Under the pieces are notes generated by a model. That model ran no database searches, was not told the origin of the DNA, and worked only from the letters and a program-made list of their open reading frames with translations. This document shows, piece by piece, positions 47,484 to 60,363 of a stretch of DNA of 64,000 nt. Origin of the DNA: Brevundimonas variabilis (lineage in GTDB: Bacteria > Pseudomonadota > Alphaproteobacteria > Caulobacterales > Caulobacteraceae). The position numbers and the translations under genes are program-made. Numbering within the stretch: the first letter of the stretch is position 1; every line of letters starts with the position of its first letter. The stretch lies in the NCBI RefSeq assembly GCF_014199945.1, contig NZ_JACHOR010000001.1, forward strand, positions 806,001 through 870,000. Direction: 5' to 3'.

Positions 47484-47572
47484 AAAGGGGACAGGACAAG
47501 GATAGGGACGCCGGAGCCTGCTGACCAGATGTTCCCGTTCCGTTTCGGACCAGGACCCGCTATCTGTGATCC

Positions 47573-50434
47573 GTGTCCGATGAATCCCTTCTTGTAACGA
47601 CGACGGTCCGGAGTGGTGCCGAGCCCTGGGCGGCCCTCCCGCCGGCCCTGGCCGTGCCGCCGGGCGCGGGCGCCGTGTGCGACGATGAAGGTCCGCGCAA
47701 GATCGGACGCGGTGCGGCGGAAGGAGTCTTCACGACCGGTCCCGTCATGGTGGCCCACGCCTCGCTGACGGCGCGGCGTCTCGGCCTGTCTCCCCCGGCC
47801 CGGTCGCCGGACCTGCTGGATGTGCTGGAACTGCATGCCTTCGTGCGACCCGCCCGGTTCTGCGCACCCTCGCCCAGTGGTCTTGCCCTGGCCCTCGGTC
47901 AGCCGGAGCCCAAGGGGGCGGAGGAACAGGCGGCGGCCCTGCGCCATGCGGCGGAGGCCCTGTTGCGTGAACTGACCGATCCGGCGTGGCCGGGTCGCGA
48001 GGAGGCCTATACCCTGGCGATGACGCTGCAACGCGGGGGCTGGGCCTGGGCCCCGCGCGTGGTCCAGGCCCTGGAGTCGCAACCGCTGAAACCGCGGCGC
48101 GAGCGGGGGTCGGGCCTCGATGCCTGGTCCCGTCTGCCAGAGTGGGAGGACGAGGCGCCGCGCGGTGAGGCCGGGTCATCCCCGGTCGATTCCGAGTCCG
48201 CCCGGATCCGGCTGGCCAAACTCCTGGAGGCCTCGGGCCTCGACGAGACCCGTCCGACCCAGTCGGATTATGCCGCCGAAGTCGCCTTTGCCTTCTCTCC
48301 ACGCAACGAGGAAGGGCGACCGCGCGTCCTGCTGGCCGAGGCCGGCACGGGCACCGGCAAGACTCTGGGGTATCTGGCCCCTGCTTCGGTCTGGGCCGAG
48401 CGCAATCAGGGTGCGGCCTGGGTGTCGACCTACACCCGCGCCCTGCAGCGCCAGATCGACCGCGAGAGTCAGGCTCTTTGGCCCGATCCAGCTGTGCGCA
48501 AGGTCAAGACAGTGGTCCGAAAGGGGCGCGAAAACTACCTGTGCCTTCTGAACCTGCAGGACATGGTCCAGGCGGCACAACTGGGGAATGGCGACCTGAT
48601 CGGCCTGGCCCTGACCAGCCGATGGGCCCTGCATTCGCGCGATGGCGACATGACGGGCGGCGACTTCCCTGGCTGGCTGCCCGGCCTGTTCGCGACCCCC
48701 GCCAGCCAGCAGGCATCGGCTGGCAATCTGGTCGATCGGCGCGGGGAGTGCGTCCATGCGGCCTGTCCCCACTACCGGACCTGTTTCGTCGAAAAGACCA
48801 TTCGCGCCAGTCGTCGGGCCGATCTGGTCGTTGCCAACCATGCCCTGGTCATGACCCAGGCAGCCTTTGACGGGGCCCGCTCGGCGCGAGGGCTGAAACA
48901 GGATGGCGAGACCGCCGCCCTGAAACGGATCGTCTTCGACGAGGGTCACCATCTGTTCGACGCCGCTGACAGTGCCTTTTCGGCCTGTCTGTCGGGTCAG
49001 GAGGCCGCCGAACTGCGGCGCTGGATCCGGGGCCCGGAAGGCCGCGGCCGACGCGGGCGGGGACTGGAACAGAGACTGGGCGACCTGTGCGCCGACAACG
49101 AACCCGCGCAGAAAGCGCTGAACGACGCCATTCGCGCTGCCGCCGCCTTCCCGGGCGAGGGCATATCCGGACGGATCGCGCCGCCCTCGGGCGAGGTCAA
49201 CCCGGTCGGGCCGATCGAACAGTTCCTGATGGCCGCACTGGAGCAGATCCGGGCGCGGACCTCGGAAGCCGCGTCATCGGCCAGTTCGGAATTCGGCACC
49301 GAATGCGCGGTCCGGCCGGCGACCGAGCCGCTGCTGGAGACGGCCCGGGCAGCGGCCCAGGCGATCGCATCGGTCGAGGCTCCGCTGCTGGCGCTCGCCC
49401 GGCATCTGGAAGACATTCTGGACGACGAGGCGTCGGAGCTCGACGGCTCCGCCCGGGCGCGGATTGAAGGCGCGCTCCGGGGCCTCGATCGCCGGGCCCG
49501 AATGACCCTGCCGGGCTGGCGGTCGATGCTGGCGGCGCTGCAGGACGGCGGCGACCAGCCGGATCCCGATTTCGTCGACTGGCTGTCGGTCGAGACGGCG
49601 TTCGGGCGGATTCACGATGTCGCCCTGCGTCGCCACTGGATCGACCCCACCGTGCCGCTGGAGGCCGCCGTCATCCTGCCCGCCCATGGCGTGCTGGTCA
49701 CCAGCGCGACCCTGTCGGACCCGCTGTCCGAGGATTCCTTCGACATGGCCCGGATGCGGACCGGGTCCAGCCGGTTGATCGAACCGCCGCGCACCCTGAA
49801 GGTCGAGAGCCCCTTCGACTATGCCAACCACAGCCGGGTCATCGTGGTCACCGATGTCGGCAAGGACGATCCGCGCCAGACGGCCGCCGCCATGCGCGAG
49901 CTGTTTCTGGCGGCTGGCGGCGGTGGGCTGGGGCTGTTCACGGCCATCCGCAGGCTGAAGGCGGTCTATGAGCGGCTGGGACCGGATCTCGCCAAGGCGG
50001 GGTATCCGCTCTACGCCCAGCACGTCGATCCTCTGGAGGTCGGGGCCCTGGTCGACATCTTCCGGGCCGAACAGGACAGCTGTCTTCTCGGGACGGATGC
50101 GGTCCGCGATGGCGTGGACGTGCCGGGACGGTCCCTGCGGATGCTGGCCTTCGACCGGGTACCCTGGCCGCGACCCGACATCCTGCACCGGGCGCGGCGC
50201 GAGAAATTCGGAGGCACGGCGGCGGCAGGGCGCGGCTATGACGACAGCCTGGCCCGGGCCCGCATCGCACAGGCTTTCGGCCGGCTGATTCGCCGGGCCG
50301 ACGACAAGGGGATTTTCGTGATGCTGGATGCCGCGACGCCAACCCGGCTGTTCGCCAGCCTGCCGCCGGGCGCCGAGGTCCAGCGGATGAGCCTGGTCGA
50401 GGCGATCGACCTGACCCGGGAATTTCTGGCGTAA
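47573..50434 (+). CDS. DinG/XPD-type ATP-dependent helicase with Fe-S cluster
   Basis: The 953-aa product has Walker A AGTGTGKT (about 257-264), DEGH (about 456) and motif VI QAFGRLIRRADDKG. Cysteines C324, C393, C398 and C404 fit the [4Fe-4S] cluster domain of XPD/DinG helicases. About 250 residues precede the helicase core. It acts on 5'-tailed DNA or R-loops by family analogy. It is divergent from the Lhr-type helicase; start codons are about 90 bases apart. Confidence 0.92.
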   Translation: MSDESLLVTTTVRSGAEPWAALPPALAVPPGAGAVCDDEGPRKIGRGAAEGVFTTGPVMVAHASLTARRLGLSPPARSPDLLDVLELHAFVRPARFCAPSPSGLALALGQPEPKGAEEQAAALRHAAEALLRELTDPAWPGREEAYTLAMTLQRGGWAWAPRVVQALESQPLKPRRERGSGLDAWSRLPEWEDEAPRGEAGSSPVDSESARIRLAKLLEASGLDETRPTQSDYAAEVAFAFSPRNEEGRPRVLLAEAGTGTGKTLGYLAPASVWAERNQGAAWVSTYTRALQRQIDRESQALWPDPAVRKVKTVVRKGRENYLCLLNLQDMVQAAQLGNGDLIGLALTSRWALHSRDGDMTGGDFPGWLPGLFATPASQQASAGNLVDRRGECVHAACPHYRTCFVEKTIRASRRADLVVANHALVMTQAAFDGARSARGLKQDGETAALKRIVFDEGHHLFDAADSAFSACLSGQEAAELRRWIRGPEGRGRRGRGLEQRLGDLCADNEPAQKALNDAIRAAAAFPGEGISGRIAPPSGEVNPVGPIEQFLMAALEQIRARTSEAASSASSEFGTECAVRPATEPLLETARAAAQAIASVEAPLLALARHLEDILDDEASELDGSARARIEGALRGLDRRARMTLPGWRSMLAALQDGGDQPDPDFVDWLSVETAFGRIHDVALRRHWIDPTVPLEAAVILPAHGVLVTSATLSDPLSEDSFDMARMRTGSSRLIEPPRTLKVESPFDYANHSRVIVVTDVGKDDPRQTAAAMRELFLAAGGGGLGLFTAIRRLKAVYERLGPDLAKAGYPLYAQHVDPLEVGALVDIFRAEQDSCLLGTDAVRDGVDVPGRSLRMLAFDRVPWPRPDILHRARREKFGGTAAAGRGYDDSLARARIAQAFGRLIRRADDKGIFVMLDAATPTRLFASLPPGAEVQRMSLVEAIDLTREFLA

Positions 50435-50438
50435 AAAA

Positions 50439-50475
50439 GGGGTTCCGGCGACCGTGAACCGGACGCCGGAACCCC
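50439..50475 (-). terminator. Terminator of acnA
   Basis: GGGGTTCCGGCG (50439-50450) and CGCCGGAACCCC (50464-50475) form a perfect 12-bp stem. On the minus strand it is followed by six T, so it terminates acnA; it could also serve the convergent DinG-like gene. Confidence 0.92.
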
Positions 50476-50486
50476 GTCTCGTTGGC

Positions 50487-53180
<2,694 letters not shown>

Positions 53181-53373
53181 GGGAGAGTCTTCCTCTGATG
53201 TACGCCGCCCGACCATCCGGTTGCGCCCTCGCGCGACGAACGCCAGGGCACACAGGTCCATGGCGCGCGCGCAGAGAGCCTGCTGCGGCTGCGGCGTTCA
53301 TAGTGTGCCGCAGCGCTGGCGTCCATGTACCCGCATCGACCGTGGGGACATTGAGAACCGGTCGCATAACCCG

Positions 53374-54009
53374 ATGATCCAGACGCTGGGCATTTCGGGT
53401 CTGAGACTCACCCGCGGGGAGCGCACCCTGTTCCGTGATCTGACGCTGGTGATCGAGGCCGGCGAGGTCCTGGCCCTGACCGGCGCGAACGGATCGGGAA
53501 AGACCAGCCTGCTTCGGGCGATCTCGGGATTTCTGACACCGGCGGCCGGGGACATCGTGTTTCACGACGCCGACGCCAATGTGATCGACCCGGGTCTCGC
53601 CCGCAGTCACCAGCTGCACCATCTCGGCCATCTCGATGCCCTGAAGGGTGCCCGCACCGCCCGAGAGGAACTGATGTTCCAGTCCGACTGGCTCGGCCAT
53701 TCCGGACTCGATTCCGCGTCGGGTATCACCGAAGCGATCGAAACCCTGGGGCTCAAACCCTTGCTGGACCTCGAGGTCCGAAAGCTGTCGGCTGGCCAGC
53801 GCCGCCGCCTGGCCATGGCCCGGCTGATCGGAGCGCCCCGTGCCCTCTGGCTGCTGGACGAGCCGCTCAGCCCGCTGGACTCCCGCTGGCGTGAGGCTGT
53901 CGGCGCGATCATGCAGGCGCATCTGGCCAGTGGCGGACTGATCATTGCGGCCGTGCATGATCCCTTGCCGATCCCGACCCGGTCGCTCGATCTGGGTCTG
54001 GTCGGATGA
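53374..54009 (+). CDS. ccmA: Cytochrome c biogenesis ABC transporter ATP-binding protein
   Basis: The 211-aa ATPase has Walker A GANGSGKTSLLRAISG, signature LSAGQRRRLAMARL and Walker B LWLLDEPLSPLD. With CcmB it forms the CcmABCDE haem-release ABC transporter. ATG at 53374 is used. It overlaps ccmB by four bases. It is divergent from acnA. Confidence 0.95.
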   Translation: MIQTLGISGLRLTRGERTLFRDLTLVIEAGEVLALTGANGSGKTSLLRAISGFLTPAAGDIVFHDADANVIDPGLARSHQLHHLGHLDALKGARTAREELMFQSDWLGHSGLDSASGITEAIETLGLKPLLDLEVRKLSAGQRRRLAMARLIGAPRALWLLDEPLSPLDSRWREAVGAIMQAHLASGGLIIAAVHDPLPIPTRSLDLGLVG

Positions 54010-54671
54010 AGGCTGTTCACATCCTGTTTCGCCGGGAGCTGGCCCTGGCCTGGGGCGGGGGCGGGGGCCCCCTGCTGGCCTGCGGATTTTTCGCCTGTCT
54101 GACGGCCATATTGCCGCTTGCCGCGGGCGGAGATCCGGCCGTGTTGAAGCCTGTGGCTTCAGGGGTGGCCTGGCTGGCCCTGGCCCTCGCCAGCCTGCTC
54201 TCGCTCGAACGGCTCTTCGAGCGTGATCTGGAGGATGGTGCGCTGGATCTGCTGGCGACAGGCCCGTTGCCGCTCGAAGCCGTGTTCGTCGTGAAGGCCA
54301 TGAGCCAGTGGCTGGCAACCGGCCTGCCACTGGCGCTGACAGCCCCTGTTGCCGCCCTTGCGCTCGGACAACCTGTAGCCCTTCTGCCATTGACCACGGC
54401 CGGGGCCCTGATCGGAGGCCTCGGCTTTGCCTTTACCGGAGCGCTGGGCGCGGCTCTCGCCCTGGGCGCCAAGCGCGGCGGCCTGCTGATCGCCGTCGTG
54501 GTCCTGCCGCTGTTCATTCCGCCGGTCGTGTTCGGATCCGGTGCCCTGGACCGCGCCGCGGCCAGTCTGGACCCATTGCCCGCACTTGCGCTGCTCGGGG
54601 CCTATGTCCTGTTCGCCTGTGCCATCGCTCCCATTGCCGGCGCTGCAGCCATCCGCAACGCCCAGGGATGA
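54006..54671 (+). CDS. ccmB: Haem exporter membrane protein CcmB
   Basis: The 221-aa product has six membrane helices and the CcmB pattern (LFRRELALAWGGGGGPLLACGFF, LFERDLEDGALDLLATGPLPLEAVFVVKAMSQW, LPLFIPPVVFGSGAL). It pairs with CcmA. ccmC does not follow here; the next gene is an amidohydrolase, so the rest of the ccm set lies elsewhere. Confidence 0.95.
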   Translation: MKAVHILFRRELALAWGGGGGPLLACGFFACLTAILPLAAGGDPAVLKPVASGVAWLALALASLLSLERLFERDLEDGALDLLATGPLPLEAVFVVKAMSQWLATGLPLALTAPVAALALGQPVALLPLTTAGALIGGLGFAFTGALGAALALGAKRGGLLIAVVVLPLFIPPVVFGSGALDRAAASLDPLPALALLGAYVLFACAIAPIAGAAAIRNAQG

Positions 54672-54773
54672 AACAACGGGGCCGTTCGATGCCGGATGAG
54701 GCCGGTGGGGCGGGAACCGCTTGACGTCGCGGACGGCCCGCTCCAACGCTCAGCTTCGTATCGGAGCCGTTTC

Positions 54774-56453
54774 ATGAAGCCGTCCCTCGCCATCCTGACC
54801 CTGCTACTGAGCAGCACAGCCTCTTTTGCTGTCGCCCAGGACCTCGTCATCCGGGGCGGCAGGATCCACACAGGGGTTGAAACGGCACCGTCGGCGGAGG
54901 TGATCGTCGTCATGGACGGCCGGATTGCCTATGTCGGCGAGGATCGACCTGATCTCGCCGCCCCGGAGATCCCGGTCGTTGATCTCGCCGGTGCCACCCT
55001 GTTCCCGGGGTTTACCGACGGACATGCGCATCTGGACGGAATCGGCCAGCGCGAGCTGACGCTGAACCTGGAAGGCTCGACCTCCGTGGCCGATGCCATG
55101 GCCCGGCTGAAGGCCTGGGCCGAGGCGCATCCAGAGGGCACGATCGTGGGACGGGGCTGGATCGAGACCCAGTGGCCAGAAGCCCGGTTTCTGAATGCCA
55201 CGGATCTGGACACGGCTGCGCCTGGACGGATCGTCATGCTGGGCCGGTCGGATGGACATGCGGTCGTGGTTTCGACCCCGGCCCTGCGGGCTGCAGGCAT
55301 TACGGGTGGTACCGAGGCTCCGTCAGGCGGTGAGATCCTGAAAGGGCCCGACGGTCAGCCAACGGGTCTGCTGGTCGATGCCGCCGAGCAGCTTGTCGCA
55401 ACCCTGATGCCGCAGCAGGACCCGCAGGCCATCTATGATGCCTACCGCGCCGGCTTCCGGGTCGAGGCCGAGTATGGCTGGACGGGCCTGCACTTCATGA
55501 GCGCCCCCTGGTCGCACGTGCCCCTGATGGAGGCGATGGCCGAGGCCGGTCAGGCCCCGATAAGGGTCTACAACTCGATCACGCCGGACGGCGCGGCCCA
55601 GCTGATCGCCGGCGGTCCCCGCAATGCCTCGGACGGGCGGATCATCACCCGGGCCATCAAATACTATGCCGATGGGGCCCTGGGGTCCCGAGGGGCTGCG
55701 CTGTTCGACCCCTATTCCGACCGGCCCGACACGTCAGGCCTGATGCAGATCGACGAGGCGACGATCCTGCCCCTGTATGAAGCGGCCCTGCGGGGCGGGA
55801 TCCAGGTCGCCACCCATGCCATTGGTGATCGCGGCAATGCCTCGGTGGCCCAGTGGTTCGAAAAGGCCTTCGCCGCCATCCCGGCCTCGGAACGTCCAAA
55901 TGGCGAGGACGTGCGCTGGAGGATCGAGCATGCCCAGATCCTGAGGCCATCGGACTACCACTATTTCGAGGACCTGCCGATCATCGCCTCGATGCAGCCC
56001 AGCCATGCCATCGGCGACCTGTATTTCGCACCGGCCAGGCTCGGCGACGCGCGGCTCGACGGGGCGTACGCCTGGAAGAGTCTGGTCGATCGCGGGGTCA
56101 TCGTGGTCGGGGGGTCGGATGCTCCGGTCGAGCGGGGTTCGCCCCTGATCGAATTCTATGCGGCTGTTGCCCGCCGCAGCCTGGACGGGTTCCAGGGCCC
56201 GGACTGGCGGCCTCGGGAGGCGGTCTCGCGGGAGACGGCGCTGAAGATGTTCACCCTCTGGCCCGCCTATGCCAGTTTCCGGGAGTCTGAACTGGGCACG
56301 ATCGAGGTCGGGAAGCGGGCCGATTTCACGGCCTTCGACATCGACCTGATGACCGTCCCCGAGGCCGAGATCCTTGAGGGCAAGGCGGTTCTGACCATCG
56401 TGGATGGCGAGGTCGTTTACCGCGCCTCCGGAGCCTCGACCGAGACGCCATAG
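54774..56453 (+). CDS. Exported YtcJ-type amidohydrolase
   Basis: From ATG 54774 the 559-aa product starts with a signal peptide (MKPSLAILTLLLSSTASFAVAQ). It then shows the amidohydrolase_3 pattern: LFPGFTDGHAHLDGIG, the KYYADGALGSRGAALF lysine segment, ATHAIGDRGN, WRIEHAQIL and VVGGSDAPVE. These supply the metal-binding His, Lys and Asp residues. The substrate is unknown, probably an N-substituted formamide or a dipeptide. Confidence 0.88.
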   Translation: MKPSLAILTLLLSSTASFAVAQDLVIRGGRIHTGVETAPSAEVIVVMDGRIAYVGEDRPDLAAPEIPVVDLAGATLFPGFTDGHAHLDGIGQRELTLNLEGSTSVADAMARLKAWAEAHPEGTIVGRGWIETQWPEARFLNATDLDTAAPGRIVMLGRSDGHAVVVSTPALRAAGITGGTEAPSGGEILKGPDGQPTGLLVDAAEQLVATLMPQQDPQAIYDAYRAGFRVEAEYGWTGLHFMSAPWSHVPLMEAMAEAGQAPIRVYNSITPDGAAQLIAGGPRNASDGRIITRAIKYYADGALGSRGAALFDPYSDRPDTSGLMQIDEATILPLYEAALRGGIQVATHAIGDRGNASVAQWFEKAFAAIPASERPNGEDVRWRIEHAQILRPSDYHYFEDLPIIASMQPSHAIGDLYFAPARLGDARLDGAYAWKSLVDRGVIVVGGSDAPVERGSPLIEFYAAVARRSLDGFQGPDWRPREAVSRETALKMFTLWPAYASFRESELGTIEVGKRADFTAFDIDLMTVPEAEILEGKAVLTIVDGEVVYRASGASTETP

Positions 56454-57142
56454 CCTTCCCAGAGCGACAGGTCCTTCAGCGTCGCCGTCAGGAAGGCCTG
56501 ATGCGCAGCGCGCTCCGCATCGGTGGATCGGGGGGCCAGTGGCCTCGATCGCGGCCGGTGCCCCCCGGTGGCAGCAAAGGCGGCTGCGGCCTCGACACTG
56601 CGGCGGCTGGTCAGGTCCAGGACTCGCTCCTTGCCGCCGCGCAGTTCCAGATAGACTTCGGCCAGCAATCGGGCATCGATCAAGGCCCCGTGCAGACTCC
56701 GCTCGACCAGCGAGACCTTGAATCGCTTGCACAGGGCATCCAGCGAGTTCGGCATCCCCGGAAACCGGGTCTGGGCCAGTTTGAGCGTATCGATCCAGCG
56801 GGTTTCCGCCAGTAGCGGGTGACCACAGCGACCGCATTCGTGATCGATGAAATTGCGGTCGAACTGGGCATTGTGGGCAATCACCGGCGCATCACCGATG
56901 AATTCCATCAGATCGCCGACGATCGCCGAGAACAGCGGCGCATCCTTGACCTTGTCGTCGGTGATCCCGTGCACCCGGATGGCGTCTTCCGGGATCAGCC
57001 GCTCCGGATTGACGAAGCGGTGAAAGGTTCGTCCGGTCGGCAAGAGATCGTTGATCTCGATACAGCCGACTTCGATCAGCCGGTCGCCCGTCCTCGGGTC
57101 AAAGCCGGTGGTCTCAGTATCCAGAACGATTTCGCGAGCCAT
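56417..57142 (-). CDS. dnaQ: DNA polymerase III epsilon subunit (3'-5' proofreading exonuclease)
   Basis: The 241-aa product starts MAREIVLDTETTGFD with D7 and E9 (Exo I), has VIAHNAQFDRNFIDHEC (Exo II) and HGALIDARLLAEVYLEL (Exo III, DEDDh type). It forms the core polymerase with alpha and theta. It follows coaE on the same strand. The C-terminus overlaps antisense with the amidohydrolase 3' end. Confidence 0.96.
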   Translation of the reverse strand: MAREIVLDTETTGFDPRTGDRLIEVGCIEINDLLPTGRTFHRFVNPERLIPEDAIRVHGITDDKVKDAPLFSAIVGDLMEFIGDAPVIAHNAQFDRNFIDHECGRCGHPLLAETRWIDTLKLAQTRFPGMPNSLDALCKRFKVSLVERSLHGALIDARLLAEVYLELRGGKERVLDLTSRRSVEAAAAFAATGGHRPRSRPLAPRSTDAERAAHQAFLTATLKDLSLWEGYGVSVEAPEAR

Positions 57143-57148
57143 CCCGGA

Positions 57149-57790
57149 CTATTGAAGCGCTTCGTCCGGTTGGGAAAGAGGCTTGCGAGGGGATACCCAG
57201 CCGGGTGACAGGACCGTCCGCACGATCTCGGCGACCCTGGACCGCGCCGTGGCGAGCCCATCCCCCGTCTCGACGATGAAGTCCGCCCGGCGGCGCTTCT
57301 CGGCATCGGGCATCTGGCGCGAAAGGATCGCCTCGAACCGCTCCCGGGTCATGCCCGGACGGGCCAGAACGCGCTCTGCCTGAAGGCCGGCAGGGGCACT
57401 GACGACAACAACGGCATCAACGCCCCTGTCTCCGCCCGTTTCAAACAGCAAGGGGACATCCAGAACCGCAAGCCGGGTCCCGGCAGCCTCGGCGCGAGCG
57501 AGGTCTTCGCGACGGCTCTTCGCCACCAGCGGATGAACGATCGCCTCCAGTCGCTGGAAGGCCGTCTCTTCACGGCCCAGAGCCTGCGCCAGACGCTCTC
57601 GGTTCACCGCCCCGTCAACCACGACGCCCGTGAAGGCTTCGCCGACCGGCCCGACGGCCGCGCCTCCATCAGCATACAGGGCATGCACCGCCTCGTCGGC
57701 GTTCCAGACCATCGCCCCGAGATCGGCGAACATCGCCGTCGTGGTGGACTTGCCCATGCCGATCGATCCGGTGAGGCCCAGCAGGATCAT
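57149..57790 (-). CDS. coaE: Dephospho-CoA kinase
   Basis: CoaE performs the last step of coenzyme A synthesis. The 213-aa product has the P-loop [13 protein letters not shown] at residues 5-17, [10 protein letters not shown]-like [14 protein letters not shown], and [12 protein letters not shown]. It overlaps aroE by four bases and lies in the maf-aroE-coaE-dnaQ run. Confidence 0.96.
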   Translation of the reverse strand: MILLGLTGSIGMGKSTTTAMFADLGAMVWNADEAVHALYADGGAAVGPVGEAFTGVVVDGAVNRERLAQALGREETAFQRLEAIVHPLVAKSRREDLARAEAAGTRLAVLDVPLLFETGGDRGVDAVVVVSAPAGLQAERVLARPGMTRERFEAILSRQMPDAEKRRRADFIVETGDGLATARSRVAEIVRTVLSPGWVSPRKPLSQPDEALQ

Positions 57791-58584
57791 CCCGCTTCTC
57801 CGAGGCGGGCCAGAGCCAGGGCCCTGACGTCGATCGCGGGCGGGTCGATATCAAAAAAGGCTCTGAACGACGGTCGGGCCTGTCCGATCAGCATCGCCAG
57901 TCCATCGACTCCGATGAGGCCTCTGGCGCGTGCGGCGCGAAGAAACGCGGTTTCCAGGGGTCGGTAGGTCATGTCCATCACCACCGCATCATCGGGCAGT
58001 TGATCGAGATCGAGCGTTGGAGGCACACTGAGCGCATTGACCACCAGACTGGCGGACCTGAGGTCGCGGTCATCCCCCAGCCGCCCGCCAACATCCCTTA
58101 CCAGGGCCTGTGCCCTCTCCCGCGTTCGGTTCAGAACCACGACGTCTGCGCCGCGAGCCAGCAAGGCAGCGACCGCCGCACGGGCAGCACCACCGGCCCC
58201 CAGAACGGCCACGACCCTGTCCGACACAGACATCTGAGGAGCCTGTTCATTGAGCGCACCGATCATGCCGAGACCGTCCGTGCAGTCGGCCATGACCCGG
58301 CCTTGCTGGAACACAATCAGATTCGCCGAGCCAGCCCGGGTCGCGGTTTCCGAAACGGAATCAGACAGTTCGAGGGCCAGTTCCTTGTAGGGCGCCGTGA
58401 CATTGATCCCGCGCAGGCCGCCGCTTCGTCCTTGTTCGATCAGTTTCCGGAAAGCCGCCGGGTCCTCCGGCCCCATGGCTTCATAACGGGCGTCGAGCCC
58501 CAGGGCTTCGATCCAGGCGGTGTGCAGAACCGGACTGAGGGAATGGGCGATCGGCCAGCCGACGACCCCGGCCACCACGGTCAT
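57787..58584 (-). CDS. aroE: Shikimate dehydrogenase
   Basis: AroE reduces 3-dehydroshikimate with NADPH. From ATG 58584 the 265-aa product has [29 protein letters not shown] (shikimate-binding Lys) and [16 protein letters not shown] for NADPH. The upstream longer start is within the maf coding sequence and is rejected. Confidence 0.95.
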   Translation of the reverse strand: MTVVAGVVGWPIAHSLSPVLHTAWIEALGLDARYEAMGPEDPAAFRKLIEQGRSGGLRGINVTAPYKELALELSDSVSETATRAGSANLIVFQQGRVMADCTDGLGMIGALNEQAPQMSVSDRVVAVLGAGGAARAAVAALLARGADVVVLNRTRERAQALVRDVGGRLGDDRDLRSASLVVNALSVPPTLDLDQLPDDAVVMDMTYRPLETAFLRAARARGLIGVDGLAMLIGQARPSFRAFFDIDPPAIDVRALALARLGEAG

Positions 58585-59222
58585 GTCAGCAGCACGCCTG
58601 CGCGCCTCAGTTCCTCCAGAACCGGCCACAGAGGCAGGCCCAGGACCGTGAAATGATCGCCATCCACCGCTTCGAACAGTTGTGAGCCCATCCCTTCGAT
58701 CCTGTATGAGCCGACACAGGCCAGCAGGCTTTCGCCTTCGGACGCGAGATAGGCGTCGAGGAAGGGGTCGGAGAAATTCCGCATCCGCAGGGTGACACTG
58801 TCGACGCCGGACCAGACGACCTGACCGCGTCTTGCCAGGGCTGCCCCCGAGTGAAGCTGATGGGTCTGACCGCGCATGGACTTCAGCCGGTCCCGCGCCT
58901 CGTCCAGGGTTCGGGCCTTGGAGACGAGTCCACCGTCAAAGGCGAGGGTCTGGTCCGCACCAAGCACCCAGGAATCGTCATGGTGACGGGACACCGCCAA
59001 GGCCTTCATCCGGGCGAGATCCACGGCCAGTTCGGCCGGATTTGCGCCGGGCGTCTTCAGAGAGTCCTCGTCCACATCCGCGACCTGCACCGAAAATGGA
59101 ACGCCGGCATCGGTGAGCATGGCCTGTCGCGCCGCGCTTTTTGACGCGAGAATCAGGATTTCGTCTCCCGGCTGCCCGTGAAGACGGCCGAGCAAAGGGT
59201 CGCCGGAGGCCCGCATCACCAT
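58581..59222 (-). CDS. maf: Maf-type nucleotide pyrophosphatase
   Basis: Maf hydrolyses non-canonical or specific nucleoside triphosphates (dTTP/UTP or m7GTP). The sequence has LILASKSAARQAMLTDAGVPF, VLGADQTLAFDG and SYRIEGMGSQLFEAVDGDHFTVLGLPL. It is adjacent to ppsR as in Caulobacter. Start codon: the M1 at 59222 overlaps the ppsR stop; an internal start near residue 3 is also possible. Confidence 0.93.
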   Translation of the reverse strand: MVMRASGDPLLGRLHGQPGDEILILASKSAARQAMLTDAGVPFSVQVADVDEDSLKTPGANPAELAVDLARMKALAVSRHHDDSWVLGADQTLAFDGGLVSKARTLDEARDRLKSMRGQTHQLHSGAALARRGQVVWSGVDSVTLRMRNFSDPFLDAYLASEGESLLACVGSYRIEGMGSQLFEAVDGDHFTVLGLPLWPVLEELRRAGVLLT

Positions 59223-60082
59223 GGAGCCCCCAGCCGCCGGGTGCGGCGCTCGCTCAGCAGGTTGACGATCGCTGCCGCCGTCTCCTCCACTGACCGGCGC
59301 GTCACATCGATGGTCGGCCAGCCGCGGCGCTCAAAGGCCCGGCGTGCCTTCACCGTCTCGTCGCGGACAGCGTCGTGGTCGACATAGGCCGAGGCCCGAT
59401 CGGCATTCAGTCCATCGAGACGATTGCGCCGAATCTGGATCAAACGGTCCGGCGAGACGGTGAGCCCGACCACCAGCGGATTCTTCAGCGTCACCAGTCG
59501 CTCTCCGTCCTCCTGGCCCGGCACGAGGGGCACGTTGGCCGCCCTGATGCCGCGGTGCGCGAGATAGATGCAGGTCGGCGTCTTTGACGTCCGCGATACG
59601 CCGACCAGAACGACATCCGCCCCTTCCAGCTGCTCGGCCGTACCCTGTCCGTCGTCATGGGCCATGGCATAGTCGAGGGCCCCGATCCGGTTGAAGTAAT
59701 CATGGTCGAGCGTGTGTTGTGCCCCCACACGGGTCGACAGCGCGGCACCCAGATAGCGCGACAAGGCGCCGACCAGAGGATCGAGCGCTCCGATCTGCGG
59801 CATATCCAGCGATCGGCATCCGTCCTCGAGCTGGGCCCGGAGATCGCGGTCGACGAGTGTATGCAGAACCACGCCCGGCGCGACGGCGATCTCCTCCAGA
59901 ACCCGTTCCATCTGTTTCGGCGAGCGGACCAGGGCATAGATATGCTCGATCGGGATCACCCCATCGAACCGGGCGGTCACGGCCTTGGCCATGGCATTCA
60001 GGGTCTCACCGGTCGAGTCCGACACCAGGTGGACATGGAAATAGGTGGCCAGCCTGACTCCGGTAGGACGAGGGGGACTCAT
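59216..60082 (-). CDS. ppsR: Pyruvate, phosphate dikinase regulatory protein (DUF299)
   Basis: This family phosphorylates and dephosphorylates PEP synthase or PPDK. The 288-aa product from ATG 60082 has FHVHLVSDSTGETLNAMAKA at the start, the P-loop-like GVSRTSKTPTCIYLA and FERRGWPTIDVTRRSVEETAAAI at the end. In Caulobacter the homologous gene (RP001) flanks the replication origin. The longer ORF upstream runs into the origin region and is not coding. Confidence 0.93.
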   Translation of the reverse strand: MSPPRPTGVRLATYFHVHLVSDSTGETLNAMAKAVTARFDGVIPIEHIYALVRSPKQMERVLEEIAVAPGVVLHTLVDRDLRAQLEDGCRSLDMPQIGALDPLVGALSRYLGAALSTRVGAQHTLDHDYFNRIGALDYAMAHDDGQGTAEQLEGADVVLVGVSRTSKTPTCIYLAHRGIRAANVPLVPGQEDGERLVTLKNPLVVGLTVSPDRLIQIRRNRLDGLNADRASAYVDHDAVRDETVKARRAFERRGWPTIDVTRRSVEETAAAIVNLLSERRTRRLGAPW

Positions 60083-60285
60083 GGTTGGGAAACTCTCGAT
60101 GACAGACTCATAACGACCGCTCCGCCTGGGGACAGACCTGGGCATCGACCCGGGCTGCTGGGCAGCAAAGGGTATAGCGACCGGTGTGAGCGTCGGCGAG
60201 TGGGGAGACAGAGGGACAATCGGGGCCGTTCGCCGGATGGCTGTCCATCGGTGGAAACGGCTGACTCGCGTGCCTGGGGAAATCC

Positions 60286-60300
60286 TTAACCAAACGTTAA
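60286..60300 (+). promoter_or_regulatory. CtrA-binding site, perfect TTAA-N7-TTAA
   Basis: TTAA (60286-60289), seven bases CCAAACG, TTAA (60297-60300). This is the full consensus of the cell-cycle response regulator CtrA, which in Caulobacter binds the origin and blocks replication in swarmer cells. Confidence 0.8.
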
Positions 60301-60348
60301 CAATCCCTCGGTCAGCCAAGACCATCAAAAGCGACAGAGCCTTGTCCG

Positions 60349-60363
60349 TTAGGGTCTTGTTAA
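60349..60363 (+). promoter_or_regulatory. Second CtrA-like site, TTAG-N7-TTAA
   Basis: TTAG (60349-60352), GGTCTTG, TTAA (60360-60363): one mismatch from consensus. A DnaA-box-like TTATCCCCG starts four bases after it, so CtrA and DnaA binding could compete here. Confidence 0.65.
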